DNA from: G963665495 sp963677785
GTDB lineage: Bacteria; Desulfobacterota; Desulfovibrionia; Desulfovibrionales; Desulfovibrionaceae
DNA: 64,000 nt
Direction of reading: 5' to 3'
Assembly: GCA_963677785.2 (NCBI GenBank)
Contig: CAXXDH010000003.1
Span: forward strand, 2,914,001 to 2,978,000
The notes beneath the pieces were generated by a model that was not told the DNA's origin, searched no databases, and worked only from the letters and a program-made list of their open reading frames with translations. Of the stretch, positions 1-9,344 are shown piece by piece (within the stretch, counting starts at the first letter, position 1; each line of letters begins with the position of its first letter). Made by a program: the position numbers and the translations under genes.

Positions 1-2
1 TG

Positions 3-1520
3 GTTCTGGTGGCTGACCGGAATCTTCAGGCAAATGAGCCCCTCGTACGGGAGCAGGAAAGGATGCAGCTTGACGAGTTGCGCGCCCGGATAGGGGAAAT
101 CGTCATCGGGAAGAGCGGCTATGTTTTTGCGCTGGATAAGAACTGCGAGATTTTAATCCATCCGACTATGAGCGGGGCGAACCTTGCAAACACGAAACTG
201 CAGGTTGATGGGCGTTCCTTGTGCCGAGCCATTCAGGAAACAGCGATCAAACCCTGGGGAACTAACAAACTCTCGTACAATTGGGACCGCATAGGCCAAT
301 CCGGAAATTACGTATTTCCCAAAATGGCCTGGTGTACGCGTGAACCCGCCACAGGGTGGTACGTTGGGGCTTCCGTTTACGTGGAAGAGGTGGAAGAGGA
401 TCTGCCCCAATATGTTCTGTTGATTTTTTTCCCCGCTTTGGGGGCCATTCTGGTTTTGGGCGGAGCGCTGGCTTTGCTGCTGCGCAATCTGCTCAAGCCT
501 GTTCATGAGCTGACCCTGGTCTGCCAGGAAGTCAGCAAGGGTGACCTTGATGCGACTGCCCGGGAGGATGCCTTGGGCGAGGTGGGATTCCTGGCCCAAC
601 ATTTCAACGTGATGGTCCGGACCGTACGGGAGTTGATTCATCTGGACGCTCTGCGGCAGCAGGAACTCGAAGCGTTGAACAAAAGCCTGGAAAACAAAGT
701 CCGGGAGCGGACCCGGGATTTGCAGCTGGAAACGGAAAAGCTTGAAGAGGCCAACGTACGGTTGCTCGAACTGGATAAACTCAAGTCCACATTGCTCTCA
801 TCCGTTTCGCACGAGCTGCGCACGCCGTTGACGTCCATCATGGGGTTCGCCAAGCTTATTGAACGCGATTTTCAGCATCATGCGAGGGATGCGGAACAAA
901 GCGAAAATCCACGTTTGAACAAGATTGCCAAACGGATCGACAAGAATCTGGACATTATCAATTCGGAAGCCGAGCGTCTGACCAGGCTGATCAACGAGCT
1001 GCTGGATCTTTCAAGCGTGGAGTCCGGACGCGCGCAGATGCAAGATACGCTTTTCAGTTTTTCCGACATTCTGGGCCCCAGCCTCAGTCGTCTTGAACCC
1101 GGCCTCAAGAAACACCCGGACGTTCTGATCTGCATCGAAATAGCCAGCAACCTGCCGCAGATCATGGCCGACATGGAGCGTATCATCCAGGTTATGCACA
1201 AGATCATTGAAAATGCGGTCAAATTTACACCCAAGGGGCATATCAGCATCAAAGCATGTTCTTTCGACGGCTGGATTCAGGTGCGGGTCAAAGATTCGGG
1301 TATCGGCATGGATAAAAGGAATCTGCTGCTCGTGTTTGAATCTTTTCACCAGGTCAGCGAGGACGACGAATTGCTGATAAACAAGCCCAAAGGCTCGGGG
1401 CTCGGCTTGTCCTTGTGTCTGAGCATCATTGCGCATTACAATGGGCTGATTTGGTGCGAATCCGAGCCGGGAAAAGGAACGGAAATCGTGTTTGAACTGC
1501 CTTCGGCCATAGCCGAATAG
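3..1520 (+). CDS. Sensor histidine kinase, 5' end cut by the window
   Basis: Membrane sensor kinase; the reading frame is open to the left edge, so the true start lies outside. Counting from the first in-window GTG (position 9), residues about 30-125 resemble an extracytoplasmic Cache-type sensor domain (GKSGYVFALD...HPTM). A transmembrane helix follows at about 134-158, then a HAMP linker at 160-215 and a coiled coil. The HisKA dimerisation helix has SHELRTPLT with the phospho-acceptor His near 268. The HATPase_c domain shows the N box (ENAVKF), DSGIGM and GSGLGLSL. A second TM helix should lie upstream. It converges with the GspE-like gene, leaving only about 9 bases between stops. No partner regulator adjoins it. 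The ligand is unknown. Confidence 0.9.
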   Translation, partial: VLVADRNLQANEPLVREQERMQLDELRARIGEIVIGKSGYVFALDKNCEILIHPTMSGANLANTKLQVDGRSLCRAIQETAIKPWGTNKLSYNWDRIGQSGNYVFPKMAWCTREPATGWYVGASVYVEEVEEDLPQYVLLIFFPALGAILVLGGALALLLRNLLKPVHELTLVCQEVSKGDLDATAREDALGEVGFLAQHFNVMVRTVRELIHLDALRQQELEALNKSLENKVRERTRDLQLETEKLEEANVRLLELDKLKSTLLSSVSHELRTPLTSIMGFAKLIERDFQHHARDAEQSENPRLNKIAKRIDKNLDIINSEAERLTRLINELLDLSSVESGRAQMQDTLFSFSDILGPSLSRLEPGLKKHPDVLICIEIASNLPQIMADMERIIQVMHKIIENAVKFTPKGHISIKACSFDGWIQVRVKDSGIGMDKRNLLLVFESFHQVSEDDELLINKPKGSGLGLSLCLSIIAHYNGLIWCESEPGKGTEIVFELPSAIAE

Positions 1521-1529
1521 CAGACGCCG

Positions 1530-3191
1530 TCAGTGCTGCGACCGGCCCAGAACGCGGCGCAGCTCCTCCACGGTGGTGATGCGTTCGCAGACTTTGCGTA
1601 CGCCTGTTTCGAACATGGAGGTAAAGCCTTTGGCCAGGGCGGTTTCCAGCATATCCGTCACCCTGGCGTCCCGTTCGAGCATTTCCCGAAGCTGTCTGTC
1701 CAAAGAAAGCACTTCATAGATCAGCGTCCTGCCGAGATAGCCCGTATGGTTGCAGGCGGCACAGCCTGCTCCTTTGGCCAAACGCGCGGACTGTTTCCCC
1801 AGGTAGGTCAGTTCTTCGTTTTCCGCTTCGTATTCCTGCCGGCAATACGGACAAATGGTCCGGACCAGACGCTGGCTGACGATGCAGAGCAGGCTTTCGG
1901 CAAGCGTCAGGGTATCCAGTCCGAGATTGCGCAGCCTGGGAATGGCGCCGAAAGCGCTGTTGGTGTGCAGGGTGGAAAGCACCAGGTGGCCAGTGGTGGA
2001 AGCGGTTACGGCGGTCTGGGCGGTCTGCTCGTCGCGCATTTCACCTATGAAAATCACATCCGGGTCGTGGCGAAGAAAAAAGCGCATGGCATTGGAAAAA
2101 TCGTATCCGGCCAGGGGATTGACTTCAGTCTGGCGGGCCAAAGGGACTTGGTACTCGATGGGGTTTTCAATGGTCAGGACGTTTTTTCCCAACAGGTCCA
2201 GGGAGATAAGCCCTGCCACCAAAGTGGTGGTTTTGCCCGAACCGGTCGGTCCGGTTAGCAGAACCAGTCCGTGGGGTTCCTGAAAGGTCTGGTGGATCGT
2301 ACGCAGATCCTGCGGCAGGAAACCCAGGTTGTCGAGACTGAAGGCGCGTTTGTCCTGCGAGAGCAGCCGCAGGACAATGTTTTCTCCATAAGGCGTCACC
2401 AGGGAAGAAACCCGGATGTCGTAGCTCTGATCCAGGAGGTTGGCGGTCCAGCGTCCGTCCTGGGGCAGGCGCTGCTCGGAAATGTCCATGGAGGCGGTCA
2501 GCTTGATGGCCGTGATGATCCGGCCCAGTTCCCTGGGCAGAAAAAATTCGTTGCAGAGGACGCCGTCCACACGGAAGGCCACCCCGATCCCCTGGGACAT
2601 GGGCCGGATGTGCACGTCTGTGGCGCGCCGTTTCAGAGCGAGCAGAAGCAGATAATTGATGAATTTGTCAGGATTGACGGTTTTGCCGGAATCGGACTGC
2701 AGAACGTCCATTTCACGCGCCAACAGGTTCTCCACAGGCGTATCCGAGAAAAAAAAGTGGTTGTAGATGGCGGAGACAATGCGGCTTTCTTCCGCCAGAG
2801 CGAAACAGGGCCGCAGTCCCGAGGCCTGTAGGACGGCCTGATGGAACTGGTCGTCGGGCTGGTTGCAGACAACCACCAACAGAACTTCCTCGTTGTTGGC
2901 GTTCATCAGGGGGCGCAGAGGAAGCATACGCCATCCGAGACATTGATTGCGGTTGAACCGGTGCAGTATTTCCGTGTCCGGAACTTCCTTGGTCAGATCC
3001 ACATAGGGCAGCTGCAGATGCTCCGCGAGCGTATGGACCAGATCGTATTCTGAAATGATGCCGATGCGGGTCAGGATGCGGCCCAGAGATTCACCTGTGA
3101 TTTTTTGGGCCTGCCTGGCGTACCTGTGTTGCGCGTTTGTGATAAGCCCCCTGGTCTGCAGCAGATCGCCGAGTTGCAACGGTAAGGACAT
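1530..3191 (-). CDS. gspE: GspE/PilB-type secretion or pilus assembly ATPase
   Basis: Hexameric ATPase of the type II secretion/type IV pilus/MSHA family that would power pseudopilus or pilus assembly at the inner membrane. Residues 1-130 are an MshEN-like N-terminal domain. Walker A GPTGSGKT is at 314-321, the Walker B region PDVIFIGEMRD at about 378-387, and the His box GHLVLSTLHTN at 401-411. A tetracysteine zinc site has C447/C450 and C477/C480. The length of 553 aa is typical. The ATG follows an upstream ExeA-like gene by 32 bases on the same strand, so the two are probably co-transcribed. No secretin, pseudopilin or GspF gene is present, so GspE, PilB and MshE cannot be distinguished here. 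Confidence 0.9.
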   Translation of the reverse strand: MSLPLQLGDLLQTRGLITNAQHRYARQAQKITGESLGRILTRIGIISEYDLVHTLAEHLQLPYVDLTKEVPDTEILHRFNRNQCLGWRMLPLRPLMNANNEEVLLVVVCNQPDDQFHQAVLQASGLRPCFALAEESRIVSAIYNHFFFSDTPVENLLAREMDVLQSDSGKTVNPDKFINYLLLLALKRRATDVHIRPMSQGIGVAFRVDGVLCNEFFLPRELGRIITAIKLTASMDISEQRLPQDGRWTANLLDQSYDIRVSSLVTPYGENIVLRLLSQDKRAFSLDNLGFLPQDLRTIHQTFQEPHGLVLLTGPTGSGKTTTLVAGLISLDLLGKNVLTIENPIEYQVPLARQTEVNPLAGYDFSNAMRFFLRHDPDVIFIGEMRDEQTAQTAVTASTTGHLVLSTLHTNSAFGAIPRLRNLGLDTLTLAESLLCIVSQRLVRTICPYCRQEYEAENEELTYLGKQSARLAKGAGCAACNHTGYLGRTLIYEVLSLDRQLREMLERDARVTDMLETALAKGFTSMFETGVRKVCERITTVEELRRVLGRSQH

Positions 3192-3223
3192 GGCAAGCTC
3201 CCAGGCGCTGGCTGGCGCCGGTG

Positions 3224-5182
3224 CTATTGGTTTGTGTTCGGGATGTTTCTAGGCCTTTTGATGACGGGTTTTGTCTGTGCCGGTGCGCTGGTTGTTGTAT
3301 TGGGGCGGATCCGGACGGTATTTGGCTGCTGCCGTTTGGGAATCTGGTTGCCGGGGGTGAATTCAAGCTCTTCCGAACGCGCCTTTTTGCGGGGCGGAGG
3401 TGAGGGTGAGGTCTTTTTGGGCACCAGGTTGAAGGGATTCTTTTCCGGTTCGGGCGGCGGGGTGGACGGATCGTAATCTCCCGCGTGTGATTCTTCTCCC
3501 TGCAGGGAAAGATCGCCCTCCGGATTGTCCTGGTACAGCCAGAGCAGAGTTTGCTGATCCGGCGTTCCGCTCGCGCTCAAACCGCGGCTTTTTTGAAAAT
3601 CCATGAGCGCCCGAATGGTTCCGGGGCCGACTTTTCCATCCAATCCCATGGAATAAAATCCAAAAAACTGGAGACGTTTTTGGAGCTCGCGAATTTCATC
3701 GCCAGAGTATCCTCTTGTGAAACGTGTTATTTCGACAGGGGGTTGCCACAGCGCTATCCAGTTGTCGCCGGTTCCGGTAAAACGCCGCCAGGGAAAGTAC
3801 GTCACCCGGATGCTGCCTTCGGGGGGCCGTTCACGCAGCGGTACAAGGCGAAGATTTTTGGCCGCAGGCTTGTCCGTGGGCAGACTGAGGATAAAACTGT
3901 CCAGTTCCTTTTCTTGCACGGCCTTGCGCAAGGGGACAGCCAGGTAGTTGAGTCCCCAAGGGGCGAGGAACTCGGCGGATGCCTTGAGAAGTTCGTTCTC
4001 AGCGGTTGGTTGAGGGGGATGGGCTGGGCCTTTGGGGGCAGCGTCATGTTCGCCGGACGCTTGGAGAGAGGCGCCGCCGGAAACAGACGGAGCCGTGTCC
4101 AGGATAATAGGGTCGGAGTCGGAATTGGTTTCCTCGATAGCGTTCGAATCGTTTTGCGCTGCGGACGGTGCGTCTGATTCGGATGCGGCTGCATGCGCCG
4201 CCGGTCTGGAAGTTTCCGCGACGGGAGGAAGGACGTCGTCATCGCGAGTGCCCGGAACAACCAGATACACCAGAGCCGCGATCAGCAGAACCGACACGGC
4301 GCCGATACCGGCATACAGACTGAATTGCCTCATGGTCACACGGCGCAGGCTGCGGGCCACGTTTTTGTTCCAGGCGCCCACATCCTTGACGCCTTCATAG
4401 ACGGTACGCCTGGAGACTCGGCGTTCGCCAAGGGCGACCATGGCATACATGGTTTTTTCCATCAGCAGATTGATCATCCGCAGATTGCCGCCCGAAACCT
4501 GGCAAAGTAGCTTGTGCGCCTTTTCTTCCAGATAGAGTTGCGAGCCCACGGCAGTCAGTTTGAAATTCACGTACTGGCCGATTTCTTCGCTGTTCAGGGT
4601 CGGCAGGGTAAGAAATACATTGATTCGGCTGGTCAGCTGGCGCATTTCCGGCTGGTCCAGTTTGCTTTTGAGTTCAGGCTGGCCCGTGAGCAGAATCTGA
4701 ACGAGTTTTTCCCCGTTCAATTCCAGATTGGAAAGCATCCGCAGGGCTTCCATGCATTGGAAGTCCAGGTTGTGGGCTTCGTCGATAATAATGGAGCAAT
4801 TGTGTCCCGCGCGGTGCTCGCTGAGAAAGAAATTGTGCAGCGAATCAATCAGCGTGCTGAGGTGGGGCGTTTCGGGGAGTTTGATGCCGTAGTCCTGGAC
4901 AAGGGTCTGCAGCAGTTCGTATTTGTCCACGGCCGTATTGAATACCCAGGACGTCCGGACATTGTCCGCTTCGAGCAGCGGCAGAAGCTGCAGCAGCAGA
5001 GAGGTTTTTCCCAGGCCCACTTCGCCGATAAACACCAGAAATCCCTTGTGGGACTTGATGCCGTAATGCAGCACCTCGAGAATCCGGTTGGTGGTCTCGG
5101 TCTGAAAATAATGATCCCGACAGGCTCCCGGAGGAAAGGGATTGTCGTTGAATCCTAAGGTGTCGTAAATGGTTGAAGTCAT
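3224..5182 (-). CDS. ExeA/MshM-like AAA ATPase with peptidoglycan-binding domain
   Basis: Inner-membrane ATPase resembling ExeA/GspA, which helps the secretin or pilus complex cross or remodel peptidoglycan. The N-terminal AAA module has Walker A GEVGLGKTS (53-61) and Walker B IIIDEAHNL (131-139). A single transmembrane helix lies at about 287-309. It is followed by a Pro/Ala/Ser-rich periplasmic linker and a PG_binding_1 repeat at about 500-560 (QKRLQFFGFY...DGKVGPGT). A basic Pro-rich tail ends the protein. The ATG has GGGGACTCA just upstream. It is probably the first gene of an operon with the downstream GspE-like ATPase. The long low-complexity tail after the PG-binding repeat is unusual for the family. 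Confidence 0.88.
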   Translation of the reverse strand: MTSTIYDTLGFNDNPFPPGACRDHYFQTETTNRILEVLHYGIKSHKGFLVFIGEVGLGKTSLLLQLLPLLEADNVRTSWVFNTAVDKYELLQTLVQDYGIKLPETPHLSTLIDSLHNFFLSEHRAGHNCSIIIDEAHNLDFQCMEALRMLSNLELNGEKLVQILLTGQPELKSKLDQPEMRQLTSRINVFLTLPTLNSEEIGQYVNFKLTAVGSQLYLEEKAHKLLCQVSGGNLRMINLLMEKTMYAMVALGERRVSRRTVYEGVKDVGAWNKNVARSLRRVTMRQFSLYAGIGAVSVLLIAALVYLVVPGTRDDDVLPPVAETSRPAAHAAASESDAPSAAQNDSNAIEETNSDSDPIILDTAPSVSGGASLQASGEHDAAPKGPAHPPQPTAENELLKASAEFLAPWGLNYLAVPLRKAVQEKELDSFILSLPTDKPAAKNLRLVPLRERPPEGSIRVTYFPWRRFTGTGDNWIALWQPPVEITRFTRGYSGDEIRELQKRLQFFGFYSMGLDGKVGPGTIRALMDFQKSRGLSASGTPDQQTLLWLYQDNPEGDLSLQGEESHAGDYDPSTPPPEPEKNPFNLVPKKTSPSPPPRKKARSEELEFTPGNQIPKRQQPNTVRIRPNTTTSAPAQTKPVIKRPRNIPNTNQ

Positions 5183-5311
5183 TGAGTCCCCATATAGAAC
5201 AAAAAGACATTTTGCAATGGCTGGCTGTGAAAGGCAAGAGGGAGGGCAGGGGAATTCGTATCCGTAATTGCTCCATGCAGGCCGCTGATAAGGGAGCCTA
5301 TTGGTAGTGTT

Positions 5312-6280
5312 TCAGCGCAGTTCCGTAAAAAATGCCACCAGGCGGGATTCCGACCAATATTTTTTGCCTTTGTGCGGAACAAAGCCCACATGGCCGCCGT
5401 GGGCCGGGGATTCGAGGAAAAAATCGGGATTGTTGGCGGCTGTTTTCGCAGGGTAGCATGCGGCGGAAAGGAACGGATCGTCCTTGGCGTTCACCAGCAG
5501 GGTCGGGATTCTGATGGATTCGAGGAATTGCAGGCTGGAGGCGCGTTGGTAATAGTCCAGCGCGCTGGAAAAGCCATGCAGGGGGGCGGTATACCGGTCG
5601 TCGAATTCCGGAAAGATCCTGATGTGTTCGATGCCGTCGAGGTTCACCCCCAACTCTGGAAATCGCGCGGCCTTTTCGCGTACCTTGGGTACCAGGGTAC
5701 GCATGAAATAACGCATATAGATGCGGTTGGCGGGGCTGGCCATGACTGCGGCGGCTGTGACGAGTTCGCAGGGCACGGAAAAGGCCGCTGCGCAGCGTAC
5801 CTGCCGGGGAACCTGCTCTGGATTCTCCCCCAGGTACTTCAAGGTCTGGTTGCCTCCTATGCTGAATCCCACCAGTCCGGCAGTTGCATAGCCCCCGGTG
5901 TGCAGCGCGTGGGTCAGCGCGGTATGCAGGTCGTCCGTGGTGCCCGAATGATAAAACCGGGGCGTGCGGTTCGGTTCGCCGGAACAACCGCGGAAGTTGA
6001 GATTCAGGCAGTCCCAGCCGGCTTGGTTCAGGGCCAGGGCAGCGCCGGAGGTGTAGCAGCGCCGCGCATTGCCTTCCAGTCCGTGGGAGATGACCGCCAG
6101 CCGGGAGGAGCCCACCCGGCTCCAGTCCAGGTCCAGGAAATCCCCGTCTGGCGTGTCGATGCGTTCACGCGTATACCGTACGCGGGGACAGGGTCTGCAT
6201 TTGGATGCGTAAATCGTTGCAACATGGCTGAGTGTGAACGGGAAACGCGGATGATAGGAGGAGGCAGGAATGACGGGCAT
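5312..6280 (-). CDS. YheT-family alpha/beta hydrolase
   Basis: Alpha/beta-fold hydrolase of the YheT/YMR210w type, usually annotated as a putative esterase; the substrate is unknown. Visible elements are the oxyanion-strand region VISHGLEGN, a conserved LNFRGCSGEPNR segment, the nucleophile elbow GFSIGG and a C-terminal AHGGHVGF that would supply the catalytic His. The frame is open upstream to 6454. The start at 6280 is preferred because MPVIPASSYHPRF matches where the family begins, GGAG lies upstream, and the longer form would overlap the divergent kinase. This gives 322 aa. Divergently transcribed from the NtrB-like kinase. Confidence 0.85.
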   Translation of the reverse strand: MPVIPASSYHPRFPFTLSHVATIYASKCRPCPRVRYTRERIDTPDGDFLDLDWSRVGSSRLAVISHGLEGNARRCYTSGAALALNQAGWDCLNLNFRGCSGEPNRTPRFYHSGTTDDLHTALTHALHTGGYATAGLVGFSIGGNQTLKYLGENPEQVPRQVRCAAAFSVPCELVTAAAVMASPANRIYMRYFMRTLVPKVREKAARFPELGVNLDGIEHIRIFPEFDDRYTAPLHGFSSALDYYQRASSLQFLESIRIPTLLVNAKDDPFLSAACYPAKTAANNPDFFLESPAHGGHVGFVPHKGKKYWSESRLVAFFTELR

Positions 6281-6381
6281 GCAGATAGGTAGCTCCGTAC
6301 CGGGGCTTCTGCAAGTGAAAAATGAATACGCGGAAAAATTCCGGCAGCTTGTTAATGGGTTGAGAAAAGGCAAATTGTGAT

Positions 6382-6411
6382 TTGCCAAAGATGGGGGCAA
6401 GCCTCTATACT
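6382..6411 (+). promoter_or_regulatory. Candidate sigma-70 promoter for the NtrB-like kinase
   Basis: TTGCCA (6382-6387) and TATACT (6406-6411) are separated by 18 bases and sit 43 bases before the kinase ATG. TTGCC...GGCAA within the spacer also forms a small inverted repeat that could be an operator. Seen directly; promoter activity is inferred. Confidence 0.4.
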
Positions 6412-6453
6412 CGCACTTTGTGGAATTTTTAACAAAGCAACAGGCAGCCGGCA

Positions 6454-7887
6454 ATGATGCGATTGTTTACCATTAATATCCGTCAGAAGATCGTCCTGGG
6501 GTTGGTGTTGATGTCCGCGGCATTGGGGTCCATGGCCTATATTTCCTATTCCAGCCTGCAGGCCATGGAAAATAAATTCGCTTTGGTGGAATTTGCCGAC
6601 GACATCAGCAACATGATGCTGGAGATCAGACGTTCGGAAAAAAACTGGCTGTTGTATGGCGGTGACGACAACCTGGCAGAAAATATGAAGTTTTCCAATG
6701 AAGTCAGGGAACTTCTGGAAGTTGTCGCTCTGGATGTGACGGATAAGTCCGTGAATGCCCGCCTCAAGCGTTTACACGGCGCATTGGACACCTATCAAAA
6801 TGCCTTGCAGACCCTGGTGGAGGAAAGCCACGAACCGGTCCGGACACAAAAGGTGGACCAGCTGCGCGAGATAGGTAAGGAGTTGGTGGAACAGACCGGC
6901 CTGCTCGCGCAGATCGAGCGCAATGATATTTTTTCCATTACCAAGCGGCTGCGGCGTACACTGTTGTATTCGGTGGTGACCATGGCTGTGCTGGCCGTGG
7001 GACTGATGCTGTTCGTGACCTTCAAGATTTTTTTGCCTCTCAAGGTAATCGAACAGACCACTGCCCGTATCGCGGATGGCAATTTCGAACCTTTGCCCAT
7101 CTGGAACACCAATGATGAGATCGAGCGGCTGATGCAGGCTTTCAACCGCATGGTCCGGGAGCTGGAGAACCGTCAGGACCAGCTGGTTCAGGCACAGAAG
7201 CTCTCTTCCATAGGTACTCTGGCCTCCGGCATCGCCCATCAGCTGAACAATCCGTTGAACAATATCTCCACGTCCTGTCAGATCCTCATTGAAGAGGAAG
7301 AGGCCGATCCGGAGTTCGCGGCCAAGCTGCTGCACAATATCGAACAGGAAACCATGCGCGCGCGTGATATTGTCCGCGGCTTGCTGGAGTTCTCGCGGCA
7401 CGCGGAATTTTCGCTCTCCTGGACCCAGCTTTCTTTTGTGGTCAAGCGCTCCGTGGCGCTGGTCTCCAGCCATGCGCCGGCGGGCGTGGATATGCAGGCC
7501 GATGTGTCGGACGATATCCGTGTGCTCATGGACCCGCAACGGATGCAGGAATGTTTGATCAATCTGATGCTCAATGCCTACCAGGCCATTGAACGCCCGC
7601 CAGGCAGCGTACGGATTTTTACAAAACCTTCGCCTGAACAGGGGCGGATTTTTCTGGTTGTGGAAGATACGGGCAAGGGGATCCCCAAAGAACACCTGGT
7701 GCGGGTCTTTGATCCCTTTTTCACCACCAAGGACGTGGGCAGCGGCACCGGACTCGGATTGTATATCGTGTACGGCATCATCAAGCAGCATGGCGGTGAC
7801 ATCAAGGTCGAAAGCGAAGAAGGCAAAGGCACCCGTTTTCTGATTGAGCTGCCGTGCGAGGAGCACGCGGAGGGGAACGCCGCATGA
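6454..7887 (+). CDS. NtrB/ZraS-type sensor histidine kinase
   Basis: Membrane kinase of the class that pairs with sigma-54 activators. TM helices lie at about 12-34 and 170-193 and flank a roughly 135-residue helical periplasmic region resembling a four-helix-bundle sensor. HAMP spans about 190-243. The HisKA motif SGIAHQLNNPLNNI carries His262, which is the NtrB-like 'HxLNNPL' version. The catalytic domain shows NLMLNAYQAI, DTGKGI and GTGLGLYI. The stop codon overlaps the ATG of the response regulator (ATGA), implying translational coupling and a cognate pair. The signal sensed is unknown. Two ATGs occur in tandem at 6454 and 6457, with only a weak ribosome site. Confidence 0.9.
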   Translation: MMRLFTINIRQKIVLGLVLMSAALGSMAYISYSSLQAMENKFALVEFADDISNMMLEIRRSEKNWLLYGGDDNLAENMKFSNEVRELLEVVALDVTDKSVNARLKRLHGALDTYQNALQTLVEESHEPVRTQKVDQLREIGKELVEQTGLLAQIERNDIFSITKRLRRTLLYSVVTMAVLAVGLMLFVTFKIFLPLKVIEQTTARIADGNFEPLPIWNTNDEIERLMQAFNRMVRELENRQDQLVQAQKLSSIGTLASGIAHQLNNPLNNISTSCQILIEEEEADPEFAAKLLHNIEQETMRARDIVRGLLEFSRHAEFSLSWTQLSFVVKRSVALVSSHAPAGVDMQADVSDDIRVLMDPQRMQECLINLMLNAYQAIERPPGSVRIFTKPSPEQGRIFLVVEDTGKGIPKEHLVRVFDPFFTTKDVGSGTGLGLYIVYGIIKQHGGDIKVESEEGKGTRFLIELPCEEHAEGNAA

Positions 7888-9251
7888 GCGAGTGCAGCAC
7901 CCTGATCGTCGAGGACGAAACCATTGCCAGGGAGAATCTGGCCCATGTCCTCGAACGGGACGGCTGCCGCGTCCGCCAGGCCGTAGACGGACAGGACGCA
8001 TTGAAGATTCTGGCCCAGGAGGAGTTCGACCTGGTGATCACGGATCTGAAAATGCCGGGCATGAGCGGACTGGAGGTGCTCGAACAGATCAAGGCCACCA
8101 GTCCGGACACCGAGGTACTCGTGGTCACCGGGCACGCCACGGTGAATACGGCCGTGGAAGCCATGCAGAAGGGGGCGTATCATTACCTGGAAAAGCCTTT
8201 TAAAATAGCCGAACTGCGTGCCCTTACAGAAGGCGCTCTGGAAAAGCGGCGGCTCAGGCTCGAAGTCAAGCGGCTGCGCCTGGAAATGGCCGGGGGCGGC
8301 AGCGTACGTATTGTGGGCGAGAGTCCCGCGATACGCAGTCTCAAAGAGACCATCGCCCAGGTGGCGCCTGTTGACAGCAACGTGTTGATTCTGGGCGAAA
8401 CCGGCACCGGCAAAGAGCTGGTTGCCCGAGCCATACACATGGCCAGTTCCCGCAGCCACAAGCGTTTTCTGGCGGTCAACTGCGCCTCGTTCAACGAGGA
8501 ATTGCTGGCCAACGAGCTTTTCGGCCACGAAGCCGGCGCCTTTACCGGAGCCAAAAACATCAAGAAAGGCTTGCTCGAATCCGCCAACCAGGGAACTTTT
8601 TTCCTGGACGAAATCGGGGACATGAAGCTGGAAATGCAGGCCAAGCTGTTGCGCGTGCTGGAAACCCGTTCTATGATGCGTATCGGCGGTTCGGAGGAAA
8701 TCCCCATCGACGTCCGGATTCTGGCCGCCACCAACAAGGACCTCAAAAAAGAAGTGGCCGAGGAGCAGTTTCGCCAGGATCTGTTCTACCGGCTCAACGT
8801 CATCACCATTCATGTCCCGGCGCTCGCCGAACGGCGCCAGGATATCCCGCTGCTGTGCAATTATTTTGCCCAGACCTACGCCCGGGCCATGGGCAAGGAA
8901 ATCGCCGAAGTCTCGCCGGAAGTACTGCAGATATTACAAACCTACGAATTTCCGGGCAACATCCGCGAGCTGGCCAATATCATGGAGCGCGCCGTGGTGA
9001 TGTGCAACGGCTCCACCGTGCAGCCCGCGCATCTGCCCCCGGATATCCAGGGGCTGGGCTGGCATGTTATCCGTCCCTGCAGCGAGGCCGAACCCGGACC
9101 TGTCGAACTGATCTCCCTCAAGGACAACGAAATCCGCCATATTCAGCGCGTCCTGGAGGCCGTTGACGGCAACAAAACCAAGGCCGCCGAAATTCTGGGC
9201 GTGGATCGCGCCTCCCTCTGGCGCAAACTCAAACGCCTCGGCCTGGATTGA
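7884..9251 (+). CDS. NtrC-family sigma-54 response regulator
   Basis: Enhancer-binding activator, 455 aa. The receiver domain (1-120) has the phospho-acceptor Asp54 in DLVITDLKMPGMSG. The AAA+ domain has Walker A GETGTGKE (171-178) and an intact sigma-54 contact loop GAFTGA (218-223). The C-terminal Fis-type helix-turn-helix includes TKAAEILGVDRASLWRKL. The ATG at 7884 overlaps the kinase stop and has AGGGGA at good spacing. Its regulon cannot be read from the window. The nearest genes carry no obvious shared palindrome. Confidence 0.93.
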   Translation: MSECSTLIVEDETIARENLAHVLERDGCRVRQAVDGQDALKILAQEEFDLVITDLKMPGMSGLEVLEQIKATSPDTEVLVVTGHATVNTAVEAMQKGAYHYLEKPFKIAELRALTEGALEKRRLRLEVKRLRLEMAGGGSVRIVGESPAIRSLKETIAQVAPVDSNVLILGETGTGKELVARAIHMASSRSHKRFLAVNCASFNEELLANELFGHEAGAFTGAKNIKKGLLESANQGTFFLDEIGDMKLEMQAKLLRVLETRSMMRIGGSEEIPIDVRILAATNKDLKKEVAEEQFRQDLFYRLNVITIHVPALAERRQDIPLLCNYFAQTYARAMGKEIAEVSPEVLQILQTYEFPGNIRELANIMERAVVMCNGSTVQPAHLPPDIQGLGWHVIRPCSEAEPGPVELISLKDNEIRHIQRVLEAVDGNKTKAAEILGVDRASLWRKLKRLGLD

Positions 9252-9288
9252 CGCGCGGAGGGTGTTTTTCACCTGGACTTCCACCAGT

Positions 9289-9320
9289 AAAAAGGCCGCC
9301 TCCCGAAGAAAGCGGCCCTT
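9289..9320 (-). terminator. Intrinsic terminator of the chemoreceptor gene
   Basis: On the minus strand, GGCCGC and GCGGCC arms flank a loop of about 12 bases and are followed by TTTTT. It lies 25 bases after the chemoreceptor stop, in a convergent gap with the sigma-54 regulator, so it may also help stop plus-strand transcription. Confidence 0.65.
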
Positions 9321-9344
9321 GCGTAAGCGCTTGCAAAAGCTGGC

